Assembly: GCA_024138015.1 (NCBI GenBank) | Contig: JAMXBB010000002.1 | Location: forward strand, 47,919,645-47,983,644 | From: Lumnitzera littorea | Taxonomy: Eukaryota; Streptophyta; Magnoliopsida; Myrtales; Combretaceae | Direction of reading: 5' to 3' | DNA length: 64,000 bases | Part shown: piece after piece, positions 25,086 to 37,559 of the stretch | How the letters are laid out: every line of letters begins with the position of its first letter | Position numbering within the stretch: the stretch's first letter is position 1 | The notes under the pieces: model-generated | Told to the model about the DNA's origin: nothing | What the model saw: the letters and a program-made list of their open reading frames with translations, nothing else | The model's database searches: none | Program-made: the position numbers and the translations under genes

Positions 25086-28000
25086 ATGAGTTCTCAAGTG
25101 GAATCCATAGAAACAACTAATGTAAGTATTGCTGTGGTAGGAACTACTATGATAGATCCTTATGCTTTTCTTGTCCAACTCGAATAACCCTAACATGGTG
25201 ATTGGAACCCTAATTTTCAATGGAAACAATTTACTTGGTTGGAATCGATTAATTAAGCTAGGGCTTAGAGCAAAATTGAAACTAGATTTTATAGATAGGA
25301 CTGTACTTAAACCTAGTGATGATTCTCCAAATCTTATACGATGACTACGTTGTGACTATATGGTATGATGCTAGATATTGAATTCAATGAATTCAGAAAT
25401 TGCTCAAAACTATATGTATACGCAATTTGCCAAACCATTGTAGGATGAAGTAGTTGAGTAGTATGACATTTCCAATGGTCCCTTGGTTTTTCAATTATAT
25501 TACGATATATGTAAACTTAAGCAAGGTAAATCAGAGTGTTAGTACTTATTATAGCAAACTCAAGAAGTGTTGGGACAAGTTGTAACAAGTCCAATCATAT
25601 CTGCATTGTATTTGTGGTTATTGTACTTGCAATATGTGAGAGAAATTGCTAGAATTAGAGTAACAAACACAATTGATGCAGTTCCTTATAGGACTTAGTG
25701 AAGTATATGATAGTGTTTGTAACCAAATCTTGTTAATGGATCCTATGCCCTCTATCATTAAGTTTTGTTCGGCAAATCGAAAAACAAAGATAGGTTTCTT
25801 TAGTTCTTTTTAGTAATTTAGATGCTTTAGTGTAAATACTATAAGGTAGATGGGCATTCAATTGAGAATTATTTTCAATTGATAAGATATCTAGATTGGT
25901 TTAAAGGGAAACATATTGTTAATGGAAAGGTTACTAGTAGTGGAAATGCTATTCTTTCTGAGTTGAATGTTAATACTAAGAACAATTCCTTTAGAGCAAC
26001 ATTTAACACACCGATTGAGTAAGCTTTTGCTGACTCTTCTGATGCAAAACAGCCATGTCAGCATTCCATCAATGGTATTGATCCACAATTTATATAAAGT
26101 ATGTATCGAAGGTTCATGAAGTTCATGTAAGACAAAGGAAGTCAAGCTTGTTCTACTACAATGGCCAACAACATATAGTTTGTAGGTATACCTCAAATTC
26201 ATCTGTTTTGCTTAAATGTTCTTGGTCACAACTTGGATTCATGAATAGTTGACATTAGTGCCACAAATCACATGACACCCTATCATACTATTTTACGTGA
26301 TGTTGTTGATTTATTGCACCTAATAAATGTTAGATTACTTGATGGAAATGAACTTATTGTCACATAAGTAGGATTCATGACTTTAACAACTACACTTATT
26401 ATACATAATGTCTATTATATACCAAATTTCACACACAAGATTTTGTCAATACATTATCTTGTTTGAGATCACTGTTTAATTACTCATTTTAATTCATTTG
26501 AGTGCACCACATAGGACCATAAAGCTAATAGACTTATAGCTAAAGCTAGAGTCGTGTATGGGCTATATGTTCTTCAAGTGGAAGAGGATCTGCAACATGG
26601 TGCTGTGACTAATTCTCTCTCACATTTTGCTTTTTCTTCAGAAGTTTTAGCTTGTAATTCTTCTACAATTTCTCTTGAATTGTTTCACTATAGACTTGGT
26701 CATAGTTCTCTATTCAAGCTTGAACACTTAGAAGCTTGTAAGCCTTTTAATTTTCGCAGTCTTTCTTGTGATGCATGTCTTGAGGGAAATTTTCTTACGT
26801 TGCACTTTGATAAAAGTGATCATATGACTATCATTGCTTTTGAACTTTTACATGTGGATGTATGGGGCCCCATTAAGGTAATGTCAATTACAGGTGCACA
26901 TGATTTCTTAACATTTGTTGTTGATTATACTAGGTCCACTTAAACATTCCTTCTTTAACTCAAAAGTTAAATTTCCACTATACTTTCTAATTTTCTTGCT
27001 TATGTGCGCAATCATTTTAGTGTAACTCCTAAATTTGTCTAAAGTGACAATGGGTTTAAGTTTTTGTCTAGTCATTGTCAATACATATTTTTTTACCTAT
27101 ACATTATTCATTAGAAAATTACAACCTATACACTCCAACAAAATGGTAAGGTAGAACAAAAACATCATCATCTATTAGAAATGGCAAGAGCCTTATGTCT
27201 TCATGCTCAATTGCCTAAGAAATTTTGGAGTGAATATATTCTTAAACCTACTTATTTGATCAATTGAATGGTAATGGCGAATCTAGGTTGGAAGTCTCCT
27301 TATGAGAAGTTATTTGGTCATACTCCTACTTATGATCATCTATGAGTTACGGGATGTTTTTGTTTTATTGCTAAACATCTAGTTCGTAGAGACAAATTTA
27401 AGTCACAAGCTCTTAAATGTGTGTTTTTTAGTTATGCTCATAGCCAAAAAGGCTATTGAGTACTTGATCTTCACAATTATCAAAATACTTGTGTCTCGAG
27501 ATGTAGTCCTATTTAAAATTGAGTTTCCCTTCAAGAATGCATAGTTACTCACTACAAACACTAATCCAATTAGTTCTTCTGATCTATCCCTTATTCATCC
27601 TCCTTTAACATTTGATTATACATCACTTCCTAATATGCCACACACTTCTTCATCCACTGAACAGTCCTCTACCGTTCCTACTCAACTTTCTTCTTCTAAA
27701 CAATCCTCTACTACTCAGGTTCCTCTTGTTTCTTTTGTAGAACAGTCATAAGCACAATTGAGTTACATGACTTTGTACACACTACACAATCTATACCTTC
27801 TTCATCACATGCTAACTCATTCACATCACTTACACATATTGTCCCTTCTTCACCATATCCTTTGTTTACTTTGTCCTCTTTCTAAACTTATCCTTTAGAT
27901 TTTGTGGCATCACTTGCTAGAGCGTTTACTGTTCATGAACCTAGTAGTTACTTAGAAGCATCTAAGTCTAAAGAATAGCAATTAGCCATGGAAAATGAAC

Positions 28001-29421
28001 TTATAGCTTTGGAAAGTAATGAGACTTAGGATTTAAATATGTTGCCTAAGGATAAAAAGGTTATTAATTCTAAATGGGTCTATAAAATTAAGTATAGACT
28101 AGATGGGACCATTAAGAGATATAAGGCTCTTCTAGTATTCAAAGGATTTACTCAAGTTGAAGGAGAGGATTTTCATTACATTTTCTTTCCAATAGCTAAG
28201 ATAAGTACAGTTAAAATTCTGTTGACCTTAGTAACTCCTTCTTCTTGGTCTATTTTTCAAATAGATGTTAATAATGCCCTTTTACATAGGCATTTAGATG
28301 AGCATATTTACATATTACCACTTGAAGGGTATGCTAAAGCATCATCCAATCAAGTGTGTAAGTTTAAAGGTCCTTGTACAACTTAAAGCAAGCGCCTTAA
28401 CAATGGAATTTGAAAATTTCATGATTTCTTATTTCTTTGGGTTCTTTGCAATCAACTCATGATGTCTCTTTTTCACTTTTTGGTCTAATGGTGGGTGTTT
28501 TTTTATTCTTTTATATGTTGATGATATGCTTATCACAAGGTCTAATGAAGCCTTTATCACTTATGTTAAGCGTTGTCTTGCTGAAAAGTTCACCATAAAA
28601 GATCTTGGTTCTACATGTTTTTTTCTTAGACTTGAATTGTACAAGTCAAAACAGGGTATTCTTGTCAACCAAAGGAAGTTCATCATGGAAATTCTTTAAG
28701 AAGTAGGTCTTACAGGGGCTAAGCCTATTGTTTTCCCAATGCAGTAGCATCTATCACTTACTACAGACTTTAGTGAATTGTTGTTAAACCCTTCCTTTTA
28801 TCATCAACTTGTTAGGTGACTGTTGTATGTTTTTTTAAATCATCCTAATATTTCTTATGCAGTACATAGGCTTAGTCAATTTCTTGCTCATCCTCATAAG
28901 CCTCACTTAGATGCTTTGTTTTATTTGTTGAGATATCTTAAAGGTTCATTTGGTTTTGGTCTTTTTTATCTTGCTAAGAATTCACTTGAGCTTAAGGGAT
29001 TTTATGATTCTAATTGGGGTTCTAGTTCAACTGATAGGCAATCATTATCAAGTTATTTTGTGATGATTGGTGATGCTTTAGTGGCTTAGAATACTAAAAA
29101 GCAACCTATTATTGCCACTTCTACTATTAAAGCTAAAGGAGTTTAGGTGTTGGTATAAAAGAGTTATTATGGGTTTCCTATCTCTTGCATGATCTTCATT
29201 TTTCTATGGATTTTCCAATCCTTTTATCATGTGATAACAAGTTTGCTCTTTTAATAGCACATAATCCATGTTTTCATGTACATACCAAACACATTGATAT
29301 AGAGGCCTACTTCATTAGAGATCATGTCGCCTCTAGTTTTTTGAAACTGATGTATATTCCTTCTTCTCTTCAACTAGCAAAACTTTGTTTTAAGTTGGGC
29401 TTGAGGGATGCTCCAACTTGA
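25086..29421 (+). pseudogene. Copia gag-pol polyprotein, disrupted
   Basis: Gag starts near 25086 (MSSQVES) and, after a frame change, shows NPNMVIGTLIFNGNNLLGWN near 25187-25246, the N-terminal gag block of plant copia elements. The pre-integrase and integrase start is open at 26554-26943, with HYRLGHSSLFKLEHL, CDACLEGN and LLHVDVWGP. Reverse transcriptase is open at 28039-28386: SKWVYKIKYRLDGTIKRYKA, KGFTQVEG and FQIDVNNALLH. The family's second catalytic motif appears as YVDDM near 28516. RNase H is at 28823-29089 (HPNISYAVHRLSQFLAHP) and 29185-29421 (LLSCDNKFALLIA, HTKHIDIE). Stops and frameshifts between these blocks make it non-functional. Confidence 0.9.
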
Positions 29422-29434
29422 GTGGGGTGGGGGG
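29421..29434 (+). promoter_or_regulatory. Polypurine tract of the copia element
   Basis: AGTGGGGTGGGGGG follows the end of RNase H and precedes the 3' LTR. This is where plus-strand priming occurs in copia elements. Purine content is complete except for two Ts. Confidence 0.8.
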
Positions 29435-29435
29435 T

Positions 29436-29763
29436 ATGTGTGTGGCATGAGCTGTAGAAGTGTATACATTATATTGTTATTTATTTGTTTTATTTAGCTC
29501 ATAGGTTTTTATGTTTAGTTAGCACAATTGGTTACTATACACGTATAACACATTAATATAAATGATGTACTGCAAATAACACTTCTAATATACTTTACAC
29601 ATGATTTTTGTAAACTCTATTTTCTCCATTACTTTCTATACACAAACCCTACTACATTCTTTCCATGCTCTTGCTACAAATCTTGACTTTGCAAGATCAA
29701 CAATAACTATAAGAATTCTCGTATGTATGTGAGACAACTATAAGCGAGTATCAAATCCTCACA
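29436..29763 (+). repeat. 3' LTR of the copia element
   Basis: Begins after the polypurine tract, probably at TGTGTGTGG, and matches the 5' LTR closely from 29452 on. It ends in CTCACA at 29763. It has small indels relative to the 5' copy. Confidence 0.83.
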
Positions 29764-32700
29764 ATCTGTCCATCTAAAGCATCTTGAAGACTTAATAATA
29801 TAAACTAATTGAAAAAAAAAATACTACAATGCCCTGCCCTAAAAGCAGTTTGAAACCAAATAATAAGCGATTAATAAGCAGTTTTAAACCATTTATCCTA
29901 AAAGTTCATAGCTAGTTTTAATTTGTATCACTATTTTAATCTCATAAATCACTATTGATATTCTCACAATTTATGCAAGAATTTACTCATATGGAGTTTC
30001 ATAACTTTATCCCCTCCAAACACATAACGTCTTTACTATAAGACCTTATAACTGGATTTTTAGTTCTTTCATATTTTCTTGTGTCATTCTCACTACTATC
30101 TACCTATGGGTTGCTAAGAGTTGTACCTTAGTGACATTTCCTACTCTTTTTGGACTTGTTTTCTAATCAAGTTAAAATAGGCCCACTAGCTCTACCTTGG
30201 TTCGTTCCAAAATCGTCTACCCATTCACCAAATTATCTATTGAATCAATAGAAGTATAAACATTTGATCACCCTATAAGCATACCTTTTCTTTCCTTTCA
30301 ACTTCTATTTAGCTTTGTTTTGGAGCAATCTAAACCTGATCCTAAGGATAAGATTAAATCCAGTGGTAATGGTGTTATTCTATTACGAACTCTTTCACAT
30401 TTTGAAAAGTGTAAAAAATCACTAGGTAAAAAAGGACTTTCACACTCACATATTAGGCTAATCACTTTTAGCATTATGACTATCCATATAAGTGTAGTTG
30501 ATAGGAGGTCGATTGGCTAACTTCTATTAATTCATTTATGAATCTACATAGTAATCACGTGTAAGATGACTTCTTTTCTTTAATACTTGAAGATGATAAG
30601 GATTAAACTCTTATACCATTTGCATTACCCCAATTAAAAATAAATAAATAAATAATAGCTAAACTAGCACATGACTAATGATTTTTTTCAATTGTCAAAA
30701 AGTTCTTAGCTAGTATTGATTTAATATATTCACTAGCCTTATAAACCATTATTAATACTCTGCTACAATACATGTGGGATTTTATTCATATAGGATATCA
30801 CGACAATAAATTAAATAAGAGAAATGTCACAAGATCCTTTTAGGTTTTATTAATTAAGTTATAATCCTTGCATATTGTATAACTAAGTCTTAAAACTCAT
30901 TTGGCTTTTGTCAATTTAATATGAATCCTACCCACATAAAGTTTTAAACCTTTTTTCTAAAAAAAATAATGCCAATAAGTACAATTGTTATCTTTCTTAG
31001 AAAATATTTTAATATTTAATTCATGTTCTCTTAAAAATGTTGAGGAGCTAAATACACTTTTAGAAAGGTTTAAAACTCAATAGAAGATTGGTAAAAGTTA
31101 TGAACTCTAGTTTAATTTTAGAAAGATTTAAAATTTGATGTCAAAAATAAAAAATTTAAAACTATTTATGAAATTCTCCCATTTAATAAGGTACTATGTC
31201 CTTCTGTAACCCTTTTTGCCCCTTATTATGATTAGAGTGATAAGAGAATGCAAAAGGAGTTCAATTGCACAAGGATTATATTACATGCTCTAGATGTATA
31301 GTGTCCACAATTATCCTATACTATACACTTATGGATATACATGTTAAAACAACCAACTTAACTTAAAAATACTTAGTAACATGCAAGTCATTTTTCATAG
31401 CTTTTGAGCTTGTATACTTTTTTTTTTCATATAGACATACGTATGACTATTTTGATAACCAAATAATAGACTTTCCCCACAAGTTATGGAATCATATTCA
31501 CACTTATTGAACAATTTATTGAGAAAACCCATTTTGTTTTCAATTAGTCAATTCTCGATTATGCTCTTCATTTGACAATCCTATGGAAGGAAATAGGTTA
31601 GTCATGAGATGTAGATAATTCAACTATGTAGAATTACTTTCGTATACACATAAGAGCTATCTTGTCAGACTTGAAATGTAAAGCATTGATCTTATGATTG
31701 CTTTAGCTATAACCCTAGCAATGAGTTGACCTTAATATTGCTCTTGTTAAAACCTTAGCCTTAGCTTGCTTAAGTAATGTTATGTTAAACGTTATAATCA
31801 TGCCAGGTTTGCAACTTGAAGAATATATCAACTTGAGAAGTCATAACATAGATATTTCTTTATTTATTTATTGTACTTCTTGGAATGTTGTTCCAAAGTG
31901 ATTACGAAGCTAGTAATGTCTACGAGTTCTCAAAAATAAAAAATAAAAAACCACGACTTAAGACTTGCTTAGAGAGGGAACTAGAATAGATGGATATATA
32001 TATTTATTAAATTTCTTTGGAATGTTATTCAATTATGTAGCAAAATTTTTTTTGTTACGCTACAAGCTCCTTTCACTAAAGTAGAAGGTTACACATTGAT
32101 TTCAACACCAGCTATTAGAGATTTATTCACACTATATTTTTGTATTTCTATTATAGTAGTAAAATACATTTTTATATAGTGAAGTGTTAGGGTATGGTTT
32201 TGGATTCTCATTTATGGACAAGGAGAGATTTAGGGGGCATCAAAGGGGACCCAACCTTCCTTGGAAAAAAATCAATTATGAAAATTTTATAAAAATGGGA
32301 AATTATATATGCTATATGTATATTTTAAGAGTACAATTTAATAAAATGTTGCATATAGCCTAGTGGTTTAGTAATTTTTTTTATAAACAAGAGGCTATAG
32401 GTTCATTTGCAAGACAGTCATTTAACTTGTTTTCAAGATATATTTATTATTGTAGTTCTTAAAAGGAACTTGTATTTTTTTCCTTAAAAATAACCAATAA
32501 CATAAATTCCTCTTCATAATAAAAATAACCAAATTTTCTTAAATTGCTATTTATTTAATACTCTTCTATTATAAGCAACTATCACAATGCTAATACTTTA
32601 AATATTTTGGCCTATAGCATAACATATAAGTAAATAATAACAATATTTCTTGATGTACTAGATTTACAATTATTATTATAAAAGTGAATGTGAATAATTA

Positions 32701-35690
32701 AATTAGAAATTACATATCACTTATATTTAAATTGATAATTTTTGTAGCATTGTTAATGATATGATCTTATGGTATCATCTTTCTATAAAAAATAAAATAA
32801 AATAAAATAATACTTATATTGAGACAAAGCTAATAGGGTGAATCAAAGGAGTTTCACATTGTAGAACTTTGTACCAAACACATATGATATACATAATCTA
32901 TATGGTCATGTAGAAAAGAATGAATAACTAGGACATGAAATAAATAAATAAATAACAAGAAGGGAAATTTAATTCTTTTTGTATACAATCTAGGATCAAG
33001 ATTTGTTAATCATATCTTTTAACACCTTGAGACAAGACCTTTGTTTAGGTCTTTCAATCAACTAACTAAACCTTTCATTATGTATTTGAAATATATTATG
33101 AAAGATTAACATTACTTTTGAATGAGAAGAAACAAAGTATAAACAAATAAAAAATATGTTGTCTTTTCACTCTTTTTTTGGTTTACACTTTAAATACTTT
33201 TATGTTAAATTTGGTTGATGACAAAATTTATATGAGTTTTATATATTAATTTAATTTTTTATATTTTATTTAATATTTGTTGTAATGAAAATGGAAGAAG
33301 TCTGATCTTTTAGTTTGTTAGAAAGTATATCAAATACCCTTAATTATTTTCTTAAAAAATTTAAAATTCCTTCCTATTAAGTATTAGAAAGTGTTGTGGT
33401 AACTTTTTTTTTTTTTTTTACCACCAGTTGTGTTAACTTACTTACAAAATATTTTTATATAAGTAAAATGTATATAAACAATTCTTATTGTGATTTAAAT
33501 GTGTTAAGTTTGGTCCCCTCCAATTGTACATTTTTACATTTGTCCCTTGTTATAGATTGATAGAATAGGTGGCAATAGAAATAAACAGTTGAGAAAGTGA
33601 ATTTATTAAGATAAAAAAAACTCACAAATATAACTGAGTAAAACCACAATACACAAATTTTATGTGCACAATCTCATAACGAAGTAAAATGGCACCTTTT
33701 TTATTGCATTGCCAAAACACTTTCTTTTCTCCCTTTTTTTTTTCCTTAGCAAAAAACATAGGTCCTTTACCTTAGGATTAATAGTTATAGTGGTACTTCC
33801 ATTACAAACCCTTATCATGAATAAGATATCGAACTTAACTCATCTCATCACCAACAAATTGCTCAGTACTGATGGACCTCACACTATGGTCTAATTAGGC
33901 ATTACTTAACATATTGTACTTTCCCTAATTTTGACAATTCATATGGTCATATAAACTTTTCTAATTTCTTTTATGAATGTCTTTTGCACAAGTATTTCTG
34001 CAAATTAAAATTAGTCAAATTAAGATGGATGTTATTTAAGCTTTCTCATTGAGTTAAATCCAATCCTTTCCTTTATTAATTTTGGCTACTTATCTAATAT
34101 CTTTATTAAGCCTATTTATATTAAAACCTCTTGCACTTTCACTTCCCACAAATTAAAATTTATGCATCAATCAAACAACATTAATACCATACTAGGTTGC
34201 ATTTCTCTTTAGTTTGTAGATGGTAAATTCAAAGATCTGCAATCTCACTCAACTATGTAGTACTATATTTGAATTTTCATTTATAGATTGACAAGACACA
34301 TAAGTTAGAAGTAAACAAGTGAATAAAAAAAAAATCTTGACAAAGAAGATTAAATGTGAAAAATGTAAAATGTTGTAAGAAACCATAGATATAACTAAAC
34401 AAACCCAATATTATATAACAACACAAGTATAAAAATTATATCCACAATCTCATGAATTACTATTTCACAATCGAGTCCTTAAATTTATGTTCTTCTCTCT
34501 CTTATACTCCACGTAACATATATGAACATACTTACATAATTGTAGAAGACTAAACCTAAGATATCCAATACAAACAGGTCTCTAACATTGAAATACAAAA
34601 CAAGAAACTTTACAAGTGCTCCATGTAAGCTTCAATCAACTAAAGTCACCATACATTGACTATTACCCATCATTGGCTATTTAGCCCCTTAGTCGACTAT
34701 CATAATCAACACCTTGTCTTGTCCATACACTTATTGTTTATGCTTTTTAGTAGAACCATGTTTAAAAACTAAAGGTTATTCAAACATAGAGTATAAATTT
34801 AAAGACAAAACGATATCATCATTCGATTATAGTTTTATAGGTCCTAGTTAAACAGTCAAGAAAGACAATTAAAATTGATTGTTTCTAAAACTAAAGATTT
34901 TTGCAAAGTGCCATTTGTAGCCCTTCTTAATTATATTGGAAATGGCAACAAATTCCCTCAAAAAATCAAACTAAACTTGCTACTTCCTTGAGAATCTCAT
35001 GACCATGCATTAACATCACATATGAATGACAACCTATATATACTTACCTTGATTCGATTATAGATGCTTAGATAGATAGATTTTATTCAAAGTTCAAATT
35101 TACATGGATTTGATCACAAGTGCAACAACATTGCCATTTTTAAATATGATGAAATTAGTTTCACAGTATAATTCCTCTTGACCAACATGCAAATAGTATG
35201 TTGCAACAAATAAACTTTGGTTTAACCCTAAAGTTGATGACTAGGTTCAAAATAAGGTATAAATATATGTTCCACATCCTTGAATGCATTCATATAGAAC
35301 AACCAAAGCTAATAAGAACACCTTAAGTTGTTTCAATACTATACACTACATGACTAGCAAGAGCCTTTTCGATGGCATTCGTACCCGCTTTCAAGCTTTT
35401 CACTCTTATTCATATCATGGTTAATCAAAAAGAAAAAAAAATTGAAGTGTTTAAGTTCCTACTATATATAAACACTAAGACATAATGAAAGCCAAGAACT
35501 ACATTGCAAGAAGACTGAATAAAAAGAATTTTAACTAAAAATTAGATAAATGCATAGGTAAACAAAACTAATGAAGTGAATATCATATGTGACCACATGA
35601 TTCACCCTAGCTACTGCTACTTATTAGATACTAGACCCTTAATTAAAAGTATTACAATAACAAAAAAAAAAAAGAAAGAGACAAAAACAA

Positions 35691-36053
35691 ACCCAATTTC
35701 ACTAAAATGATTACAACTTTATTGAAAAATAAAGTAAAATTCCATAAACATTCAAAGGCCTTCTAAAAATAAAGAGTCTTAAATGATAGAGATGTACTCG
35801 GTTGTGGGTGGTGGAAAAAGAACCACAATTTCGTCAATGTAAATGTCTACCAACTGATAGCAGCTTTACTGAAAACCTAATTTCAGTACAAAGATTACAA
35901 TTTTGTTGAGAAATAAAGTAAAATTTCATAAAATCTCAGAAGTCCTTTAAAAATAGAGAGTTTGAGAGCTAAAGATGTACTTGGTTGTGGGTAATGGAAA
36001 AAGAACAATGATTTTGTCAATACAAATGTTTACTAACTGATAACGGCTAACCA
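35691..36053. repeat. Two-copy ~180-bp tandem duplication
   Basis: Copies at about 35691-35868 and 35876-36053 both run from ATTTCA through GATTACAA, AAATAAAGTAAAAT and GATGTAC. Both continue with GGTTGTGGGT and GGAAAAAGAAC to AACTGATA. Divergence is moderate. Confidence 0.8.
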
Positions 36054-36071
36054 ATTTACATTTAAACACTT

Positions 36072-36072
<1 letters not shown>

Positions 36073-36114
<42 letters not shown>

Positions 36115-36116
36115 AA
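36073..36116. repeat. (GA)n microsatellite
   Basis: An almost pure GA dinucleotide run with one or two A interruptions near its 3' end. It begins ~20 bp after the tandem duplication. Confidence 0.9.
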
Positions 36117-36977
36117 AACTCGGCAAGGAGAGTCGTCTAAGGTAACTGAGAGAGTGAGATGACAAGATTAGTTCTCTGGGTAAGACAAAGATGAGAGATT
36201 AGAAAAGTTAAGGTTTTGCACCCTAAAACATTAGGTAAGTAAATTTAGAAGGTTAGGTTCTTTCATTTTGTTTCTATGAAAACTTGAAGAGTTGGAGAAT
36301 AGATTTTAAGACATCGTGCACTTTTCTTTTAAAACAATATTATATAATATGTTTTATACTTATTATAATAAACATTGCTATAGTATAATTAAGGTCATTC
36401 ATAGATAAAGGCAAAGCCGTAACATTAATTGTAGCTAGGTATGTAATTGATTGGTATTAGGCTTACGCTTTCTCCTTTAAAATAAATATATGTTATATTG
36501 ATTTTTTCTTTAAGTGACTTTTCCTTTGTCAATATATTTCATTAGTTAACGCTAGTGACAGACTAAGCATGACCTTATTTTGATTTATAAGTATAATATT
36601 TATTAAGATACAATCAGTCTATATGAATATGGTTTTATAAGATTATTATCTTTTCATAATTTTGTTTTTTACTTTATTGTATTTTAGAATAAAATACGAT
36701 AGTTTTTAACATAAGCAACAAGATTGCTTTCATTTTATCCATGCAATTAGAATAAAATATACCTTAGGGTTTTATTCTTGTTCATAAAATGCCATTTGAA
36801 AACTTTCTTTTTCTTTTGTTCTCTAGCAAAAAAAAAAATAATAATAATAATAATTTTTTTGGGTAAAGAAAAGGAAAATCAAATTTTATATTCATATCTT
36901 CTAATATTGGTTACAAATGTAGCTAGTAGTATATTTTACGTCATGTTTAAGAAACGTCGATAAAACATATAAGAATT

Positions 36978-37030
36978 GGCCACGTTTATAAAATTTGTAA
37001 ACGTCACTAAATATCAAAATTCTTGTAGTG
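36978..37030. mobile_element. Right terminus of a CACTA (EnSpm/CMC) transposon
   Basis: The strand ends TCTTGTAGTG at 37030, whose complement reads CACTACAAGA, the signature terminus of plant CACTA elements. Just inside is a dyad, ACGTTTATA ... TGTAAACGT, next to CACTAAATATC, and further ACGTC motifs lie at about 36940-36960. This resembles the subterminal repeats of CACTA elements. The matching left terminus was not found in the window, so this is an isolated or partial element. It sits ~550 bp from the gypsy remnant. Confidence 0.65.
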
Positions 37031-37559
37031 AGTGGTATAGAGATAAAATGTAAAAAGAATGGTTGTAAATGCATAGAAAGTGAATAATATGTGTTTAAAG
37101 CTTGTTGGTGCCATATTTTGATGCAGATTTGTATGAAAGAAGATGATGATTAGGCTTAGCCAAGCTAAGGTGGTTCAGAAGTCTAGTAAGTAGATCGATT
37201 AATTTATAAGGGGACTAGAGACAGGAATAGGATTGCTTCTAAAGCAAGAGTTTAATTAGGATTCACTTTTGGAAGGCCAAAAGATCATTGGGGCTTATAG
37301 TAGATTAGGGAGTTCTCTTGATGTAGGGTATGACTTACAAGCTAAACTTACCGAGTTATTGAGGGGGAAGCCGAAAGTGACTCTCTAAAAGGAGCTTTAA
37401 AGCTTAGATAAATATGTAAAGACTACGGTGAGTTAGAAAGGAGTGAAGAAATGGCCCAATCTAACACTAAAACTTCTCTACTGCCGGCTATCGAGACAAC
37501 ATTCGCTTGGTTAGCCCTTAGAGGCTTTAGAGTCAAGCTTAGGTTAAAGGACCCAAGAT

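Larger units (their letters stand above)
24721..29763 (+). mobile_element. Ty1/copia retrotransposon, near full length, degenerate
   Basis: Two ~310-330 bp LTRs flank a gag-pol ordered gag, integrase, reverse transcriptase, RNase H, which is the copia order. A perfect tRNA-Met primer site directly follows the 5' LTR and a polypurine tract precedes the 3' LTR. The open frame is broken by many stops, so it cannot move by itself. The 3' boundary (CTCACA) is firm in both LTRs. The 5' boundary is not: homology is clear from 24721 and 29452, but the polypurine tract suggests the 3' LTR starts nearer 29436. I could not confirm a target-site duplication. Confidence 0.9.
29764..36970. other. AT-rich non-coding region, possibly CACTA interior
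   Basis: No protein domain is recognisable in any frame. Poly-A and poly-T tracts, a (TAAAA)n-like tract at about 32789-32809 and a (GA)n tract are present. Because a CACTA right end lies at 37030, part of this stretch may be the interior of that element. I found no transposase and no matching left end. Confidence 0.45.
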
